Source of the DNA: a bacterium D16-34
GTDB lineage: Bacteria; Actinomycetota; Coriobacteriia; Coriobacteriales; Eggerthellaceae
Direction: 5' to 3'
NCBI GenBank assembly: GCA_003612515.1
Contig: RAZB01000002.1
Coordinates: forward strand, 1-64,000
Length of the DNA: 64,000 nucleotides
The position numbers and the translations under genes were made by a program. Below are positions 19,001 to 26,513 of this stretch, one piece after another. Each line of letters begins with the position of its first letter. Within the stretch, counting starts at the first letter, position 1. The notes under the pieces were generated by a model that saw only the letters and a list, made by a program, of their open reading frames with translations, searched no databases and had not been told where the DNA came from.

Positions 19001-19526
19001 ATCACGCACAACGGTAGATAAGATGGTTAACTACTATAACGACATGATGCTATTAGGTGCGTCGAAGGGCTGGAAATACCCTGCCTATAAATACTCTTCA
19101 AAGGGTGCTCCAACCGTGCGCGCGTTTTGTCAGCTCATATACGATCAGGCAAAAGCTGAAGGAGTTCGTGCTGAAGTTTTATTTGCGCAGGTCATGCTAG
19201 AAACTAATTGGCTGCAATTCGGCGGCGATGTTGACCGAAATGGAAAAGTGCAGTGTAACTTCGGTGGCCTCGGTGCAACAGGTGGAGGAGAACCTGGTTT
19301 GACCTTTGCGAATGTTAGAACTGGTTTGTTGGCTCAGGCGCAGCATCTTAAAGGATATGCAAGCACCGCACCGCTTAACCAAACCTGCGTAGATCCACGT
19401 TTTAAGTATCTCTCATCAAAGCGTGGAAGCGCTCCGGTGGTTGCTAAGCTGGCAGGTACCTGGGCAGCCGATAGGCAATACAACGCAAAGCTGATGACCT
19501 ACATTAAAAAACTCTCTACCTATTAA
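16074..19526 (+). CDS. Choline-binding autolysin: amidase plus glucosaminidase
   Basis: An 1150-residue exported murein hydrolase. Order: signal peptide (1-32, ending G-F-A-A-E); an acidic, Ser/Asp-rich region to about 330; an Amidase_3 (N-acetylmuramoyl-L-alanine amidase) domain about 340-550 with zinc ligands His349 (D-P-G-H-G-G), Glu369 and His422 and catalytic Glu511 (I-V-E-H-A-F); about 20 choline-binding/wall-binding repeats (W-Y-Y-F/L pattern) about 553-955; and a C-terminal glucosaminidase (GH73-like) domain about 980-1150 with A-Q-V-M-L-E-T-N-W. Two lytic activities flank the binding module. The repeat region contains a perfect 189-base tandem duplication. A GGGGGTG site precedes the ATG. 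Choline binding is supported by the Pce and Lic genes on both sides. Confidence 0.88.
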   Translation: MSQSLAKFAQSFLSVVLAGALVFSCPVQGFAAETTRHSDDESAISAFDESSDASLLDESQTFDALSTEAQTLDSSSDSEDALSDTADSADTEMQSEPEALPESIASDEIVELSDEVVAQSDAPFDADADQNASDVLDAGLSPAFVYFDKESVSLGEEQLIALVVDDESFEVASARLAYESAAGAHKIVEAITCAENAALFSVTPHELGIYTLLEAELTSTDGQVSKMDLRPQTEEDGPCVFLASEPAAGVEALADLGEEADVSVFTLSDEADAVVEAPSLDVAAQVADEVVATDEAITSGARAQASEVSVAPAQYNAQQQSAIVSQAASPAIEKAKRGETLVIALDPGHGGSDSGANDSAVSGSPTVHEKNVTLKIAQYCKTALERYNVRVYMTRTTDVYVGLSERVRRAKSAGADVFISIHINSAAATSANGAEVWYPNSSSYRHDLHEEGKQLASSIVKKLSALGLQNRGIKTLNATNGYTYPNNGGIGDYYTVIADAREAGMAGLIVEHAFISNASESAKLKQESFLKQLGEADAAGIVEAYGLRVPWQQVGNKWRLMLSDGSYAKNCWQQVNGAWYWFDDDAFAATGWRTISNKKYYFSTSTCAMLTGWQKIGGKWYYFLKSSGAMHTGWLTLSGSKYYLDPNTGVMVTGQSKIDGKVYTFDTSGKLQITSATGWNKIDGKWYYYLSGGIAKTGWLQQGSTWYWLDQNTGEMAVGKKKVNGKWYYFNPSNGAMRANTWLKLDNTWYWADTSGAFRENAWLQLGGVWYYLKSDGVMATAWHQVAGKWYYFNPSNGAMRTYGWLKVNNDWFWLESSGAARENAWLQLGGVWYYLKNGGYMATAWHQVAGKWYYFNPSNGAMRTYGWLKVNNDWFWLESSGAARENAWLQLGGVWYYLKNGGYMATAWHQVAGKWYYFNPSNGAMVTGTKTIDGKTYTFASSGVCTNPPADQVNSENVADAVLDSTGNNYAIMGTSRTTVDKMVNYYNDMMLLGASKGWKYPAYKYSSKGAPTVRAFCQLIYDQAKAEGVRAEVLFAQVMLETNWLQFGGDVDRNGKVQCNFGGLGATGGGEPGLTFANVRTGLLAQAQHLKGYASTAPLNQTCVDPRFKYLSSKRGSAPVVAKLAGTWAADRQYNAKLMTYIKKLSTY
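18411..18851 (+). repeat. Perfect 189-base tandem duplication in the choline-binding region
   Basis: Bases 18411-18599 are repeated without a visible difference at 18600-18788, and a third copy is identical for its first 63 bases (18789-18851). Each unit encodes 63 residues, that is three binding repeats, so copy-number change keeps the reading frame. The other repeats of the gene have diverged, so this duplication is recent. Confidence 0.9.
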
Positions 19527-19562
19527 GCTTTTGTAAAAGCGCACGACTAGTTCGAAGGTTTT

Positions 19563-19609
19563 AAAGACGCACAAAAGTCCAAAGACGCACTGCAGGTTTA
19601 AAGACGCAC
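19563..19609. repeat. AAAGACGCAC short direct repeat
   Basis: Three exact copies of AAAGACGCAC at 19563-19572, 19581-19590 and 19600-19609 are spaced 18-19 bases apart just after the autolysin gene. They resemble in period, but not in sequence, the 18-base repeat at 12633. Confidence 0.7.
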
Positions 19610-19651
19610 TAAAGCGCGGATGTTCGGCTGACCGTTCACCCGCGCTTTAGT
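19608..19651 (+). terminator. Terminator hairpin after the autolysin gene
   Basis: ACTAAAGCGCGG (19608-19619) pairs perfectly with CCGCGCTTTAGT (19640-19651) over 12 bases, with a 20-base loop. There is no strong T run, so it may be a weak or bidirectional terminator. Confidence 0.6.
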
Positions 19652-19677
19652 TCAAATACATAAAAAATTATTAAAAA

Positions 19678-19695
19678 TTGAACAAAGATGTTCAA
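19678..19695. promoter_or_regulatory. TTGAACA palindrome, probable operator of the lic genes
   Basis: TTGAACA (19678-19684), a 4-base spacer and TGTTCAA (19689-19695) form a perfect 7-base dyad 66 bases before the lic start. A further TTGAAC half site lies at about 19718-19723, beside TAGTATAT, a possible -10 element. The downstream protein carries its own winged-helix domain, so self-regulation is plausible but unproven. Confidence 0.45.
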
Positions 19696-19760
19696 AAAGA
19701 CGATCACTAATAGTATATTGAACGCATGGTAAATGGAGTGCACCCAGAAAGAAGTAAGCC

Positions 19761-21548
19761 ATGCTTTCAAAAAACGAGTTTTCAGTTTTAGCTGCGCTAC
19801 AGCAAAACCCACAATCCTCGCAGCGGCAAATTGCTACGGCGACCGGATTGTCTTTGGGTTCAGTAAATGCCGCCCGTAAAGATCTTATCGAGCGTGGATT
19901 GCTTGATCGGGACGCGCCAACACAAGCTGGACTTTTGGAATTAGAGCCACACCGTGTTGATAACGCCATTATTTTGGCAGCTGGGCTCTCATCGCGTTTC
20001 GCTCCTATATCTTACGAAAAGCCAAAAGGTTTGCTTGAGGTTCGTGGCGAGGTGCTCATTGAACGCCAAATTCGCCAACTACATGAAGTTGGCATTACCG
20101 ACATCACAGTTGTAGTGGGGTACAAGAAAGAATACTTTTTCTATTTGGAAGAAAAGTTTGGCGTCACTATCGCGGTAAATAGCGAGTATGCAAAACGCAA
20201 TAATCACTCATCGCTTATGGTTGTTCGCGAAAAACTGCGTAACACGTTTGTTTGTTCGTCGGACAACTACTTTGTAAAAAACCCGTTCGAAGCCTATGTA
20301 TATAAAGCATATTATGCGGTGACCTATATAGATGGACCCACTGAAGAGTGGTGCGTACGTATGGGAGCCGCGAATCGCATTATTGATGTGCAAATTGGCG
20401 GTGCAGATTCACACGTGATGTTGGGTCATGTTTATTTTGATCGTGCATTCTCTGAGGGATTCCGCGAAATATTAGAGGCGGAATATGAGCTGCCTGCAAC
20501 CATCGATAAGCTTTGGGAAGAGCTTTATATCGATCATATTGCTGAGCTGGAAATGACGGCACGTGTCTATCCGGAAGGCGAGATATTTGAATTTGATACG
20601 TTAGATGAATTGCGTGAATTTGACCCAATGTTTTTGCAAAATGTCGACTCTGAAGCATTCGATAACATAGTTGAGGCTCTTGGGTGTGAGAAAAATGATA
20701 TTCGTGATGTATATCCACTCAAACAAGGGCTTACGAATCTTTCGTGCCATATTCGCATCGGTGGCGAGGAATATGTGTATCGTCATCCAGGCGTGGGAAC
20801 TGAAGAGATTATCGATCGTGAAGCTGAGGTTATTGCTCAGCAAATGGCAAAAGAGTTGGGCCTCGACTCAACATTTATCACCGAGGATCCGCAAAAGGGC
20901 TGGAAGATTTCAAAATATATTCCAAATTGCAGACAACTTGACCCTCATGATAGCGCTCACGTAAAGCGTGCTATGGATATGGCGCGCACGTTACATGAGT
21001 CTGATGTTGCAGTGAATCGCTCATTTGATTTCTATGCCGAAGGCAAGCGTTATGAAGCGCTCTTGCTCGAGCGTTTAGGTGTAATTGACGTTCCTGGCTA
21101 TTATGAAATGGAAGAGAAGATTGGGCGTCTTAAGGCGTATGCAGACGCCGATGATACCTATGTTTGTTTGTGTCATAACGACTTTTTTATGCTGAACTTT
21201 CTCATAGATGAAGATGATCGAATTTCACTCATTGACTGGGAGTATTCGGGTATGTCGGATTATGCGAGCGACTTTGGCACTTTTGTCGTGTGTTGCCAGC
21301 TTTCCGAGGAAGAGGCAGAAAAGGCGCTTGCGTACTATTTTGATCGCGCTCCAACGGATGCCGAGATTCGCCATAACTTTGCTTATATCGTTTTGGCGGG
21401 CTGGTGTTGGTATGTTTGGTCGCTGCTCAAAGAAGCAGAAGGCGACATCGTGGGAGAGTGGCTCTATATCTATTATCGCTATGCTAAAGACTATTTAGAC
21501 AAAGTTTTGGGTTGGTATGAGCAGGCAGAGCAGAAAGGTTGTGAATAA
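19761..21548 (+). CDS. Fused winged-helix, phosphocholine cytidylyltransferase and choline kinase (LicC-LicA type)
   Basis: A 595-residue three-part protein. Residues 1-60 are a MarR/winged-helix DNA-binding module (recognition helix around S-L-G-S-V-N-A-A-R-K). Residues 69-290 are a nucleotidyltransferase with I-L-A-A-G-L-S-S-R-F and E-K-P-K-G-L, the LicC-type CTP:phosphocholine cytidylyltransferase pattern. Residues about 300-595 are a choline/aminoglycoside kinase fold with the catalytic H-N-D (472-474) and the metal Asp492 in L-I-D-W-E-Y. LicA phosphorylates choline and LicC turns it into CDP-choline; here one polypeptide could do both. The next gene overlaps by one base (TAATG). Ethanolamine or another amino-alcohol is a possible substrate, but the choline-binding proteins next door favour choline. 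Confidence 0.85.
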   Translation: MLSKNEFSVLAALQQNPQSSQRQIATATGLSLGSVNAARKDLIERGLLDRDAPTQAGLLELEPHRVDNAIILAAGLSSRFAPISYEKPKGLLEVRGEVLIERQIRQLHEVGITDITVVVGYKKEYFFYLEEKFGVTIAVNSEYAKRNNHSSLMVVREKLRNTFVCSSDNYFVKNPFEAYVYKAYYAVTYIDGPTEEWCVRMGAANRIIDVQIGGADSHVMLGHVYFDRAFSEGFREILEAEYELPATIDKLWEELYIDHIAELEMTARVYPEGEIFEFDTLDELREFDPMFLQNVDSEAFDNIVEALGCEKNDIRDVYPLKQGLTNLSCHIRIGGEEYVYRHPGVGTEEIIDREAEVIAQQMAKELGLDSTFITEDPQKGWKISKYIPNCRQLDPHDSAHVKRAMDMARTLHESDVAVNRSFDFYAEGKRYEALLLERLGVIDVPGYYEMEEKIGRLKAYADADDTYVCLCHNDFFMLNFLIDEDDRISLIDWEYSGMSDYASDFGTFVVCCQLSEEEAEKALAYYFDRAPTDAEIRHNFAYIVLAGWCWYVWSLLKEAEGDIVGEWLYIYYRYAKDYLDKVLGWYEQAEQKGCE

Positions 21549-22510
21549 TGCACGGTTTTGGCTCGATTAAGTTTGGTTTAACAAGTGGCCTTCTGTGGGG
21601 TCTCGATACGGTAATTTTGGGAATTGCCTTATCGATGTCGCCCTATATTGGCACAGCCGAGGCAATTGCTTATGCCGCCATAGCCTCATCTGCGCTTCAT
21701 GATATTTTCTGCGCAATTTGGCTTTTTATTTACATGGGAATTAGAGGACGTCTAAAAGATACGTGGGCTGCACTCAAAACCCGTTCCGGTAAGGTGGTAA
21801 TTTTGGGAGCCCTGTTGGGTGGACCTATTGGAATGACCGGCTATGTTGTTGCTATCGATAATATTGGTGCAGGATACACGGCTATTATTTCATCTATTTA
21901 TCCTGCGGTTGGAACGCTTTTGGCAGCCATAATATTAAAAGAGAAGATGGCGCCCAAACAGCTTATTGCGCTCTTTGTAGCAATTGGCGGCATTATCGCA
22001 ATGGGTTATATCTCTTCAGGTGGAGGAGAGATGGGGGCGAATCCAACGCTTGGTTTTGTTGCGGCACTCGCTGCTGTTATTGGCTGGGGTTCTGAGGCAG
22101 TTATTTGCGGCTGGGGCATGAAAGACGATGCGGTAGATAACGAGACTGCGCTTCAGATTCGTGAAACGACATCGGGCTTGGTATATGCGATTGTGGTTTT
22201 GCCGCTCTTTGGAGCTTGGGTATTTACTGCACACGCCATTCCAACATTTGCAACTGGTGTTGTTGCTTTGGCTGCACTTGCCGGCGTCACATCGTATCTG
22301 TTCTACTACAAGTCCATTTCTTCGCCGATTGGTGCGGCAAAATCTATGGCACTGAATATTAGTTATTCTGCATGGGCAGTTCTTTTTGCTCTTGTTTTGC
22401 AAGGCACAATTCCAAGTGTTGCTTCGGTTATCTGCTGCATCGTTATTTTGGTTGGCACTATTTTGGCTGCCAGTGACTGGAAAGAGCTTTTCGGAAAGAC
22501 ATCAAAATAG
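21548..22510 (+). CDS. licB: LicB-type choline transporter (EamA/DMT family)
   Basis: A 320-residue integral membrane protein with about ten hydrophobic segments and the two-fold EamA repeat (drug/metabolite transporter superfamily). LicB proteins of this family take up choline for phosphocholine decoration in Haemophilus and Streptococcus. G-P-I-G-M-T-G-Y and the V-G-T-L-L-A-A-I-I-L-K-E-K end of the first repeat are typical of EamA proteins. Family membership alone does not tell the substrate; the assignment depends on the overlap of one base with the choline kinase gene, which shows translational coupling. A strong terminator follows, making this a two-gene operon. Confidence 0.8.
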   Translation: MHGFGSIKFGLTSGLLWGLDTVILGIALSMSPYIGTAEAIAYAAIASSALHDIFCAIWLFIYMGIRGRLKDTWAALKTRSGKVVILGALLGGPIGMTGYVVAIDNIGAGYTAIISSIYPAVGTLLAAIILKEKMAPKQLIALFVAIGGIIAMGYISSGGGEMGANPTLGFVAALAAVIGWGSEAVICGWGMKDDAVDNETALQIRETTSGLVYAIVVLPLFGAWVFTAHAIPTFATGVVALAALAGVTSYLFYYKSISSPIGAAKSMALNISYSAWAVLFALVLQGTIPSVASVICCIVILVGTILAASDWKELFGKTSK

Positions 22511-22572
22511 GTTTTCGCTCACTACGTGCGTGGCTTATATGGCCTACAGAAGCGCGTGGTGCGGGCGATGCT

Positions 22573-22602
22573 AAAACAGCTCCCCGTATGGGGAGCTGTT
22601 TT
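22573..22602 (+). terminator. Strong terminator of the lic operon
   Basis: AAAACAGCTCCCC (22573-22585) and GGGGAGCTGTTTT (22590-22602) form a perfect 13-base stem with a 4-base loop and flanking A and T runs. It can work in both directions and so may also serve the leftward Hpt gene. Confidence 0.92.
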
Positions 22603-22634
22603 GTGTTAACGATTGAAACTATGTAGTTTTAAAT

Positions 22635-22988
22635 TTAGCTTAAAGACGCAAGCGCATCCCTGACGGTTGCATAGGCTGCATCAAGTTCGTCCATGTTTTG
22701 CATAGCCGTGTCAACATCTGCCGAATGAAGCGCATCGCTTACGCGAGCTGCAACGTTATAAAGATCAGTAAATGAGAGGTTGCCAGCAACTCCTTTGAGT
22801 GAGTGGGCTGCACGATACGCTGTTTCAATGTCCGAATCAGCAAGTGCCGCTTTGAGGCGAGCATGGTGCGGATCATCGGCAAATTTAGAAGCAAGGCGCA
22901 AATAAAGCTCCTTGTTGCCGCCGAAGCGATCCATGGCCTCCTCGTAGTTGATGACGGTTGACTCTGAAAAGTCGCTTAGTTCAGCCAT
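22635..22988 (-). CDS. Free-standing Hpt phosphotransfer protein
   Basis: A 117-residue histidine phosphotransfer protein that would relay phosphate between receiver domains in the cytoplasm. The domain is recognised by A-A-H-S-L-K-G-V-A-G-N-L with phosphorylatable His62. The start is ATG 22988, 7 bases after GGAGGAGGT; an ATG two codons upstream is too close to that site, and the frame upstream to 23141 is unlike the family. No kinase or regulator lies beside it. The hybrid kinase at 4525 has two receivers and no fused Hpt, so it is a natural candidate partner, by inference only. The 222 bases upstream hold no gene. Confidence 0.88.
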   Translation of the reverse strand: MAELSDFSESTVINYEEAMDRFGGNKELYLRLASKFADDPHHARLKAALADSDIETAYRAAHSLKGVAGNLSFTDLYNVAARVSDALHSADVDTAMQNMDELDAAYATVRDALASLS

Positions 22989-23210
22989 GATCATTACCTC
23001 CTCCACATAAACGGACGAATCCCTATGTGATCCGAGATGTACCCCCAATAAGATATTGTAAGTATACGCGAGAAAAATGATTGGTGATGAGTTGAAATAT
23101 TCGGCGTTGCCAAATAGTAAAATAACCAGATAGGTCAACAATTATGGCGATACATCAGCAGTGTAGGGGTAGTGAGACTATCCCAAAAAAGGGACAGCGA
23201 GATAGGTAAA

Positions 23211-23825
23211 TTACGGTTGGTTTTGTTTGTCGGTATCTTCTTTGACATAGATGCCCTCTTGTGCAAAAACGGTTGAAAACGTTTTGAAAAATACTTTGGC
23301 ATCTAAGAGAAAATTCACATGTTCTACATAATAGACATCAAGCGCCAAGCGCTCGTGCCAAGGTAGCGAGTTTCTTCCATACACTGCAGCATAACCGGTA
23401 ATCCCTGGCTTCACGCTCAACTTCAAGCCTTCGTTGCCTTCATAGAGTTCAGTTTCACGACGAAGATCAGGACGAGGCCCTACAACAGACATGTCGCCAA
23501 GCAATACATTGAGAAACTGCGGCATTTCATCAAGAGATGTTTTGCGCATAAATGCGCCAACCTTAGTCATGCGCGGATCATCAGCTCCGTTATAGGTTGA
23601 TCCATCTTCCATCACAAGATCAGGCGCATTAACGCGCATAGAGCGAAGTTTATACATCTTAAAATCAATGCCATCTTTACCAACGCGCGGGGCATTATAA
23701 AAAACCGGTCCTTTGTCTTCGAAATGAATAAATGGCGCAAGGATGGCAATGATAATCAGCACAAAAGGCAGTGCTATGAGGCTGATAATAATGTCGCAGA
23801 GGCGCTTTGTGAATCGTTTATACAT
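23211..23825 (-). CDS. PglC-type sugar-1-phosphate transferase
   Basis: A 204-residue monotopic phosphoglycosyl transferase of the bacterial sugar transferase family, which starts surface glycan assembly by moving a sugar phosphate from UDP-sugar to undecaprenyl phosphate. One N-terminal hydrophobic re-entrant helix (I-I-I-S-L-I-A-L-P-F-V-L-I-I-I), then K-M-Y-K-L-R-S-M, the D-E-M-P-Q dyad (active site Asp-Glu), V-G-P-R-P-D and the C-terminal W-H-E-R-L-A-L-D-V-Y-Y-V match Campylobacter PglC, which uses diacetylbacillosamine. It overlaps the stop of the aminotransferase gene by one base and is last in a three-gene leftward operon. A large polytopic WcaJ form is excluded by the length. Confidence 0.9.
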   Translation of the reverse strand: MYKRFTKRLCDIIISLIALPFVLIIIAILAPFIHFEDKGPVFYNAPRVGKDGIDFKMYKLRSMRVNAPDLVMEDGSTYNGADDPRMTKVGAFMRKTSLDEMPQFLNVLLGDMSVVGPRPDLRRETELYEGNEGLKLSVKPGITGYAAVYGRNSLPWHERLALDVYYVEHVNFLLDAKVFFKTFSTVFAQEGIYVKEDTDKQNQP

Positions 23826-25108
23826 TAGGCGATACCTTGCTTCTCGAGTGCTGTGTAAGCCTCGTCGAAAACTTTACAAACACTAACGACGTCTGCATCT
23901 GATAAAAGCGTGTGTAAAGGAAGGGTTATTTCGTTTTCAAATTGTGCGATGGCGCAAGCGTATGTTGCGGCATCAAACCCTAGGTTTTTGTAAGCGCTCA
24001 AAAGCGGCAGAGGTTTGTAATGAACGTTTGTCGCTACGCCGCGATGTGCCATCTGCTCGATGAGGGCATTGCGAAAAGTTTCACTTTTACCTGGTAGACG
24101 GCATATGAGTAGATGCCCGCTTGACGAATAGCCGCCTTTCATGGTGCGTGCATATGCATCGTCTGCAAGTGAATCGTCTGTGCCGTCGGCATTTTCATAG
24201 TGACGAAGAACACTAATGCGATCATGGTTGAGATTGGCAAGATATATGCTGACTAATTCTCTGCGGCGCGCAAGAAGGCTTGGGTAGCGTTTTAGTTGCA
24301 CAAGGCCAAGAGCTGCTTGTATATCGGTCATATTGCATTTGTAGCCCGGGAAAGCAATGTCGTATTCCCAGGCGCCTGCACGGGTTTTCGCCAAGGCATC
24401 TTTGGTTTGCCCATGCAACGCCCAAAGCATAAGCTCGGTATAGAGTTCTTCGTCATCAAACGTATCTGCGCGCCATGTTAGAGCTCCACCTTCTGCAGTG
24501 GTGAAGTTTTTGACGGCGTGAAACGAAAAAGCGGTAAGGTCGGCAACGCTTCCAGCGCATGCTCCATGACGAACTGCGCCAAGAGCATGTGCGCTGTCGG
24601 CAACAATGGCTATGCGACCGAGTGCGTCTTGGCGTGGGTGAGTGGGAACAAAACTTGCGCGCGCGTCGTTAACTACCGCGAAAAGCTCATCGTAATCAAC
24701 CATGCGACCTGCTAAATCGACAGGAATGATAGCTTTCGTTTTGGGGGTAATGAGTGATTTTAGTGCGTGATAATCCATCTCAAAAGAGTTGGGCGCGGTG
24801 TCGCAGATAACCGGAATAGCACCAACGTGGCAGATCACTGAGCATGAAGCAGTATAGGTATATGCGCTCGTGATAACCTCATCTCCCGGTCCAATACCAA
24901 GCACACGCAAAGCGCACTCAAGTGCTGCCGTAGCCGATGAAACACATACCGTTTTTGTGGTATGACAAAATGCGCTCAGACGCCGCTCAAGCTCTTTGAC
25001 TTTAGGGCCAGTTGTTATCCAGCCGCTTTTTAAGGTGTCCACTACTTCTGCAATTTCTTCATCAGTAATATCTGGTGGCGAAAAAGGAATAGCAATTTCG
25101 GTGCTCAC
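23825..25108 (-). CDS. DegT/DnrJ/EryC1/StrS family sugar aminotransferase
   Basis: A 427-residue PLP enzyme that transaminates a keto-sugar nucleotide, supplying an amino-sugar for a surface glycan. The PLP lysine is Lys200 in S-F-H-A-V-K-N-F-T-T-A-E-G-G, the classical motif of the family; D-S-A-H-A-L-G before it provides the cofactor-binding aspartate. The N-terminus (I-P-F-S-P-P-D-I-T, then S-G-W-I-T-T-G) is like PglE/PseC-type enzymes. It is 9 bases behind the glycosyltransferase and overlaps the PglC-like gene, so the trio likely acts on one amino-sugar. The dehydratase and acetyltransferase that would complete a bacillosamine pathway are not in the window. Confidence 0.9.
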   Translation of the reverse strand: MSTEIAIPFSPPDITDEEIAEVVDTLKSGWITTGPKVKELERRLSAFCHTTKTVCVSSATAALECALRVLGIGPGDEVITSAYTYTASCSVICHVGAIPVICDTAPNSFEMDYHALKSLITPKTKAIIPVDLAGRMVDYDELFAVVNDARASFVPTHPRQDALGRIAIVADSAHALGAVRHGACAGSVADLTAFSFHAVKNFTTAEGGALTWRADTFDDEELYTELMLWALHGQTKDALAKTRAGAWEYDIAFPGYKCNMTDIQAALGLVQLKRYPSLLARRRELVSIYLANLNHDRISVLRHYENADGTDDSLADDAYARTMKGGYSSSGHLLICRLPGKSETFRNALIEQMAHRGVATNVHYKPLPLLSAYKNLGFDAATYACAIAQFENEITLPLHTLLSDADVVSVCKVFDEAYTALEKQGIA

Positions 25109-25117
25109 GAATGCTCC

Positions 25118-26389
25118 TTAGAGTAATGTTCTAATGAGATCTACTATCTTTTGATATGAGTGCGCTTGGTCAAATTCGGTTTCTGCAATAACTCGTCCCT
25201 TTGTGCCCATAATTTTGCACATTGAGGGGTTGTTAGCGAGCTCAATAATAACTTCTGCAAGGGCGTCTGCGTCTTCGGCTTCAACATTAAAGCCGAACCC
25301 ATCGGTGGCGACCTTTGCTCTAAATTCTGGTGAGCTTCCGGTGTTGATAAGCGGATGTGCGCTGGCAAGGTAATCGCCAATTTTGGTGACAATGCTTTGC
25401 ACTGCTGATTTGACGAGTGAATTTATAGTGACATCAGAGGCGCAAAGATAGGCAGCCATATGGTCGTAATCTTGGTATCCCAAAAAATCAACCGGTGCAT
25501 TAAGCTGCTGCGTTAGTGCTTCAAGACTCTCTTTGTCAGGACCATCGCCCAAAATTTTAATGCGTAGTTTTAAAGGCGACTTTGCATTTCGACCAAACGA
25601 GGTAGCCTCGTGCTCAATTTGAGCTGCAGCGCGGATTAGGGTTGCGAGGTCATAGCTTGCGCCCAGTGTACCAGCGTATGTTACCCAGAACTCATCTGCT
25701 GGTTTGTCTATTTCGGGCAGATAACGCGCTGCTCCGCTGTCAAAGGTAGCAAGGTTGTTTCCAACGTATACCACCGCATGTGGATAAGGCTCTTCGCGAT
25801 CTTTTTCGGGGCGCGCTGCGTATTCTTCGGAAGTGCCGACAGCGCCAGATAAGAGCTGATAGACCACGCGAGCATCGCGGGCAAAAGGATAAAATGCAAT
25901 ATCGCTCACAATGGGGATATCAACTACCATGCGCATAGCCTCAGGCCACAGATCATTGACGTCTGCAACAAAAGGAATCCCGACTTCGTTGGCAAATTCC
26001 GCACAGACACGAGCAACATCGTTGGGCGGAATTTCAGCATAGATGAGCTGATAGCGTCCCGTATGAGCCTCAAAGTAGGCACGGAGATTTTTCGCCGCTT
26101 GACGATGTGAGCGAATGCGGGAAAGGTCGAGGTTTTTTTGATACCCCGGCTCGTCAATGAAGACGATTTTGTAAGGCAAATTTTGGTAACAGGCAAGGGA
26201 GGTGTCTCTGTGTGCCTTGTCCCAATGCTGAAAAGACGAGGTGATCAGATCCACCTCAAAGCCTTGCTTGACAAGCAATTCTGATAGTGCGCGAAAACGC
26301 GTATAGCCACGAACTTCATCCCCGAGCTTAACGCCCATGGTGACAACGGCTATACGAGCTTTTTTGGTTTCTCTTATTTGTGTATTCAT
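25118..26389 (-). CDS. GT4-like glycosyltransferase
   Basis: A GT-B-fold glycosyltransferase of about 423 residues. The N-terminal half has the acceptor domain (K-A-R-I-A-V-V-T-M-G), and the C-terminal half the donor-binding pattern of the glycosyltransferase 4/WbuB-like group: V-T-Y-A-G-T-L-G, I-L-G-D-G-P-D-K-E, then a late glutamate-containing loop. No membrane helix is seen. The start is uncertain: ATG 26389 gives the usual N-terminus but has no good binding site, and in-frame ATGs exist up to 26443. It is first in the sugar operon and divergent from glnA. The sugar and acceptor are unknown. Confidence 0.82.
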   Translation of the reverse strand: MNTQIRETKKARIAVVTMGVKLGDEVRGYTRFRALSELLVKQGFEVDLITSSFQHWDKAHRDTSLACYQNLPYKIVFIDEPGYQKNLDLSRIRSHRQAAKNLRAYFEAHTGRYQLIYAEIPPNDVARVCAEFANEVGIPFVADVNDLWPEAMRMVVDIPIVSDIAFYPFARDARVVYQLLSGAVGTSEEYAARPEKDREEPYPHAVVYVGNNLATFDSGAARYLPEIDKPADEFWVTYAGTLGASYDLATLIRAAAQIEHEATSFGRNAKSPLKLRIKILGDGPDKESLEALTQQLNAPVDFLGYQDYDHMAAYLCASDVTINSLVKSAVQSIVTKIGDYLASAHPLINTGSSPEFRAKVATDGFGFNVEAEDADALAEVIIELANNPSMCKIMGTKGRVIAETEFDQAHSYQKIVDLIRTLL

Positions 26390-26479
26390 GCTCGTCAGTA
26401 TAGCAAAGCTTGTGTACATCGGTGCGTTGTGTGTCATAACCAATGGCGAAAAGAACGCACAACCTCGTTAAGGGGCGAG

Positions 26480-26506
26480 TATAATAACAGCGAATTGTGG
26501 AAAGGA
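26480..26506 (+). promoter_or_regulatory. Promoter -10 and ribosome binding site of glnA
   Basis: A consensus -10 TATAAT lies at 26480-26485 and AAAGGA at 26501-26506, 7 bases before the ATG. The expected -35 position (about 26457-26462) is far from consensus, which suggests an activator-dependent promoter. The leader would be only about 22 bases. Confidence 0.55.
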
Positions 26507-26513
26507 TAGATAC

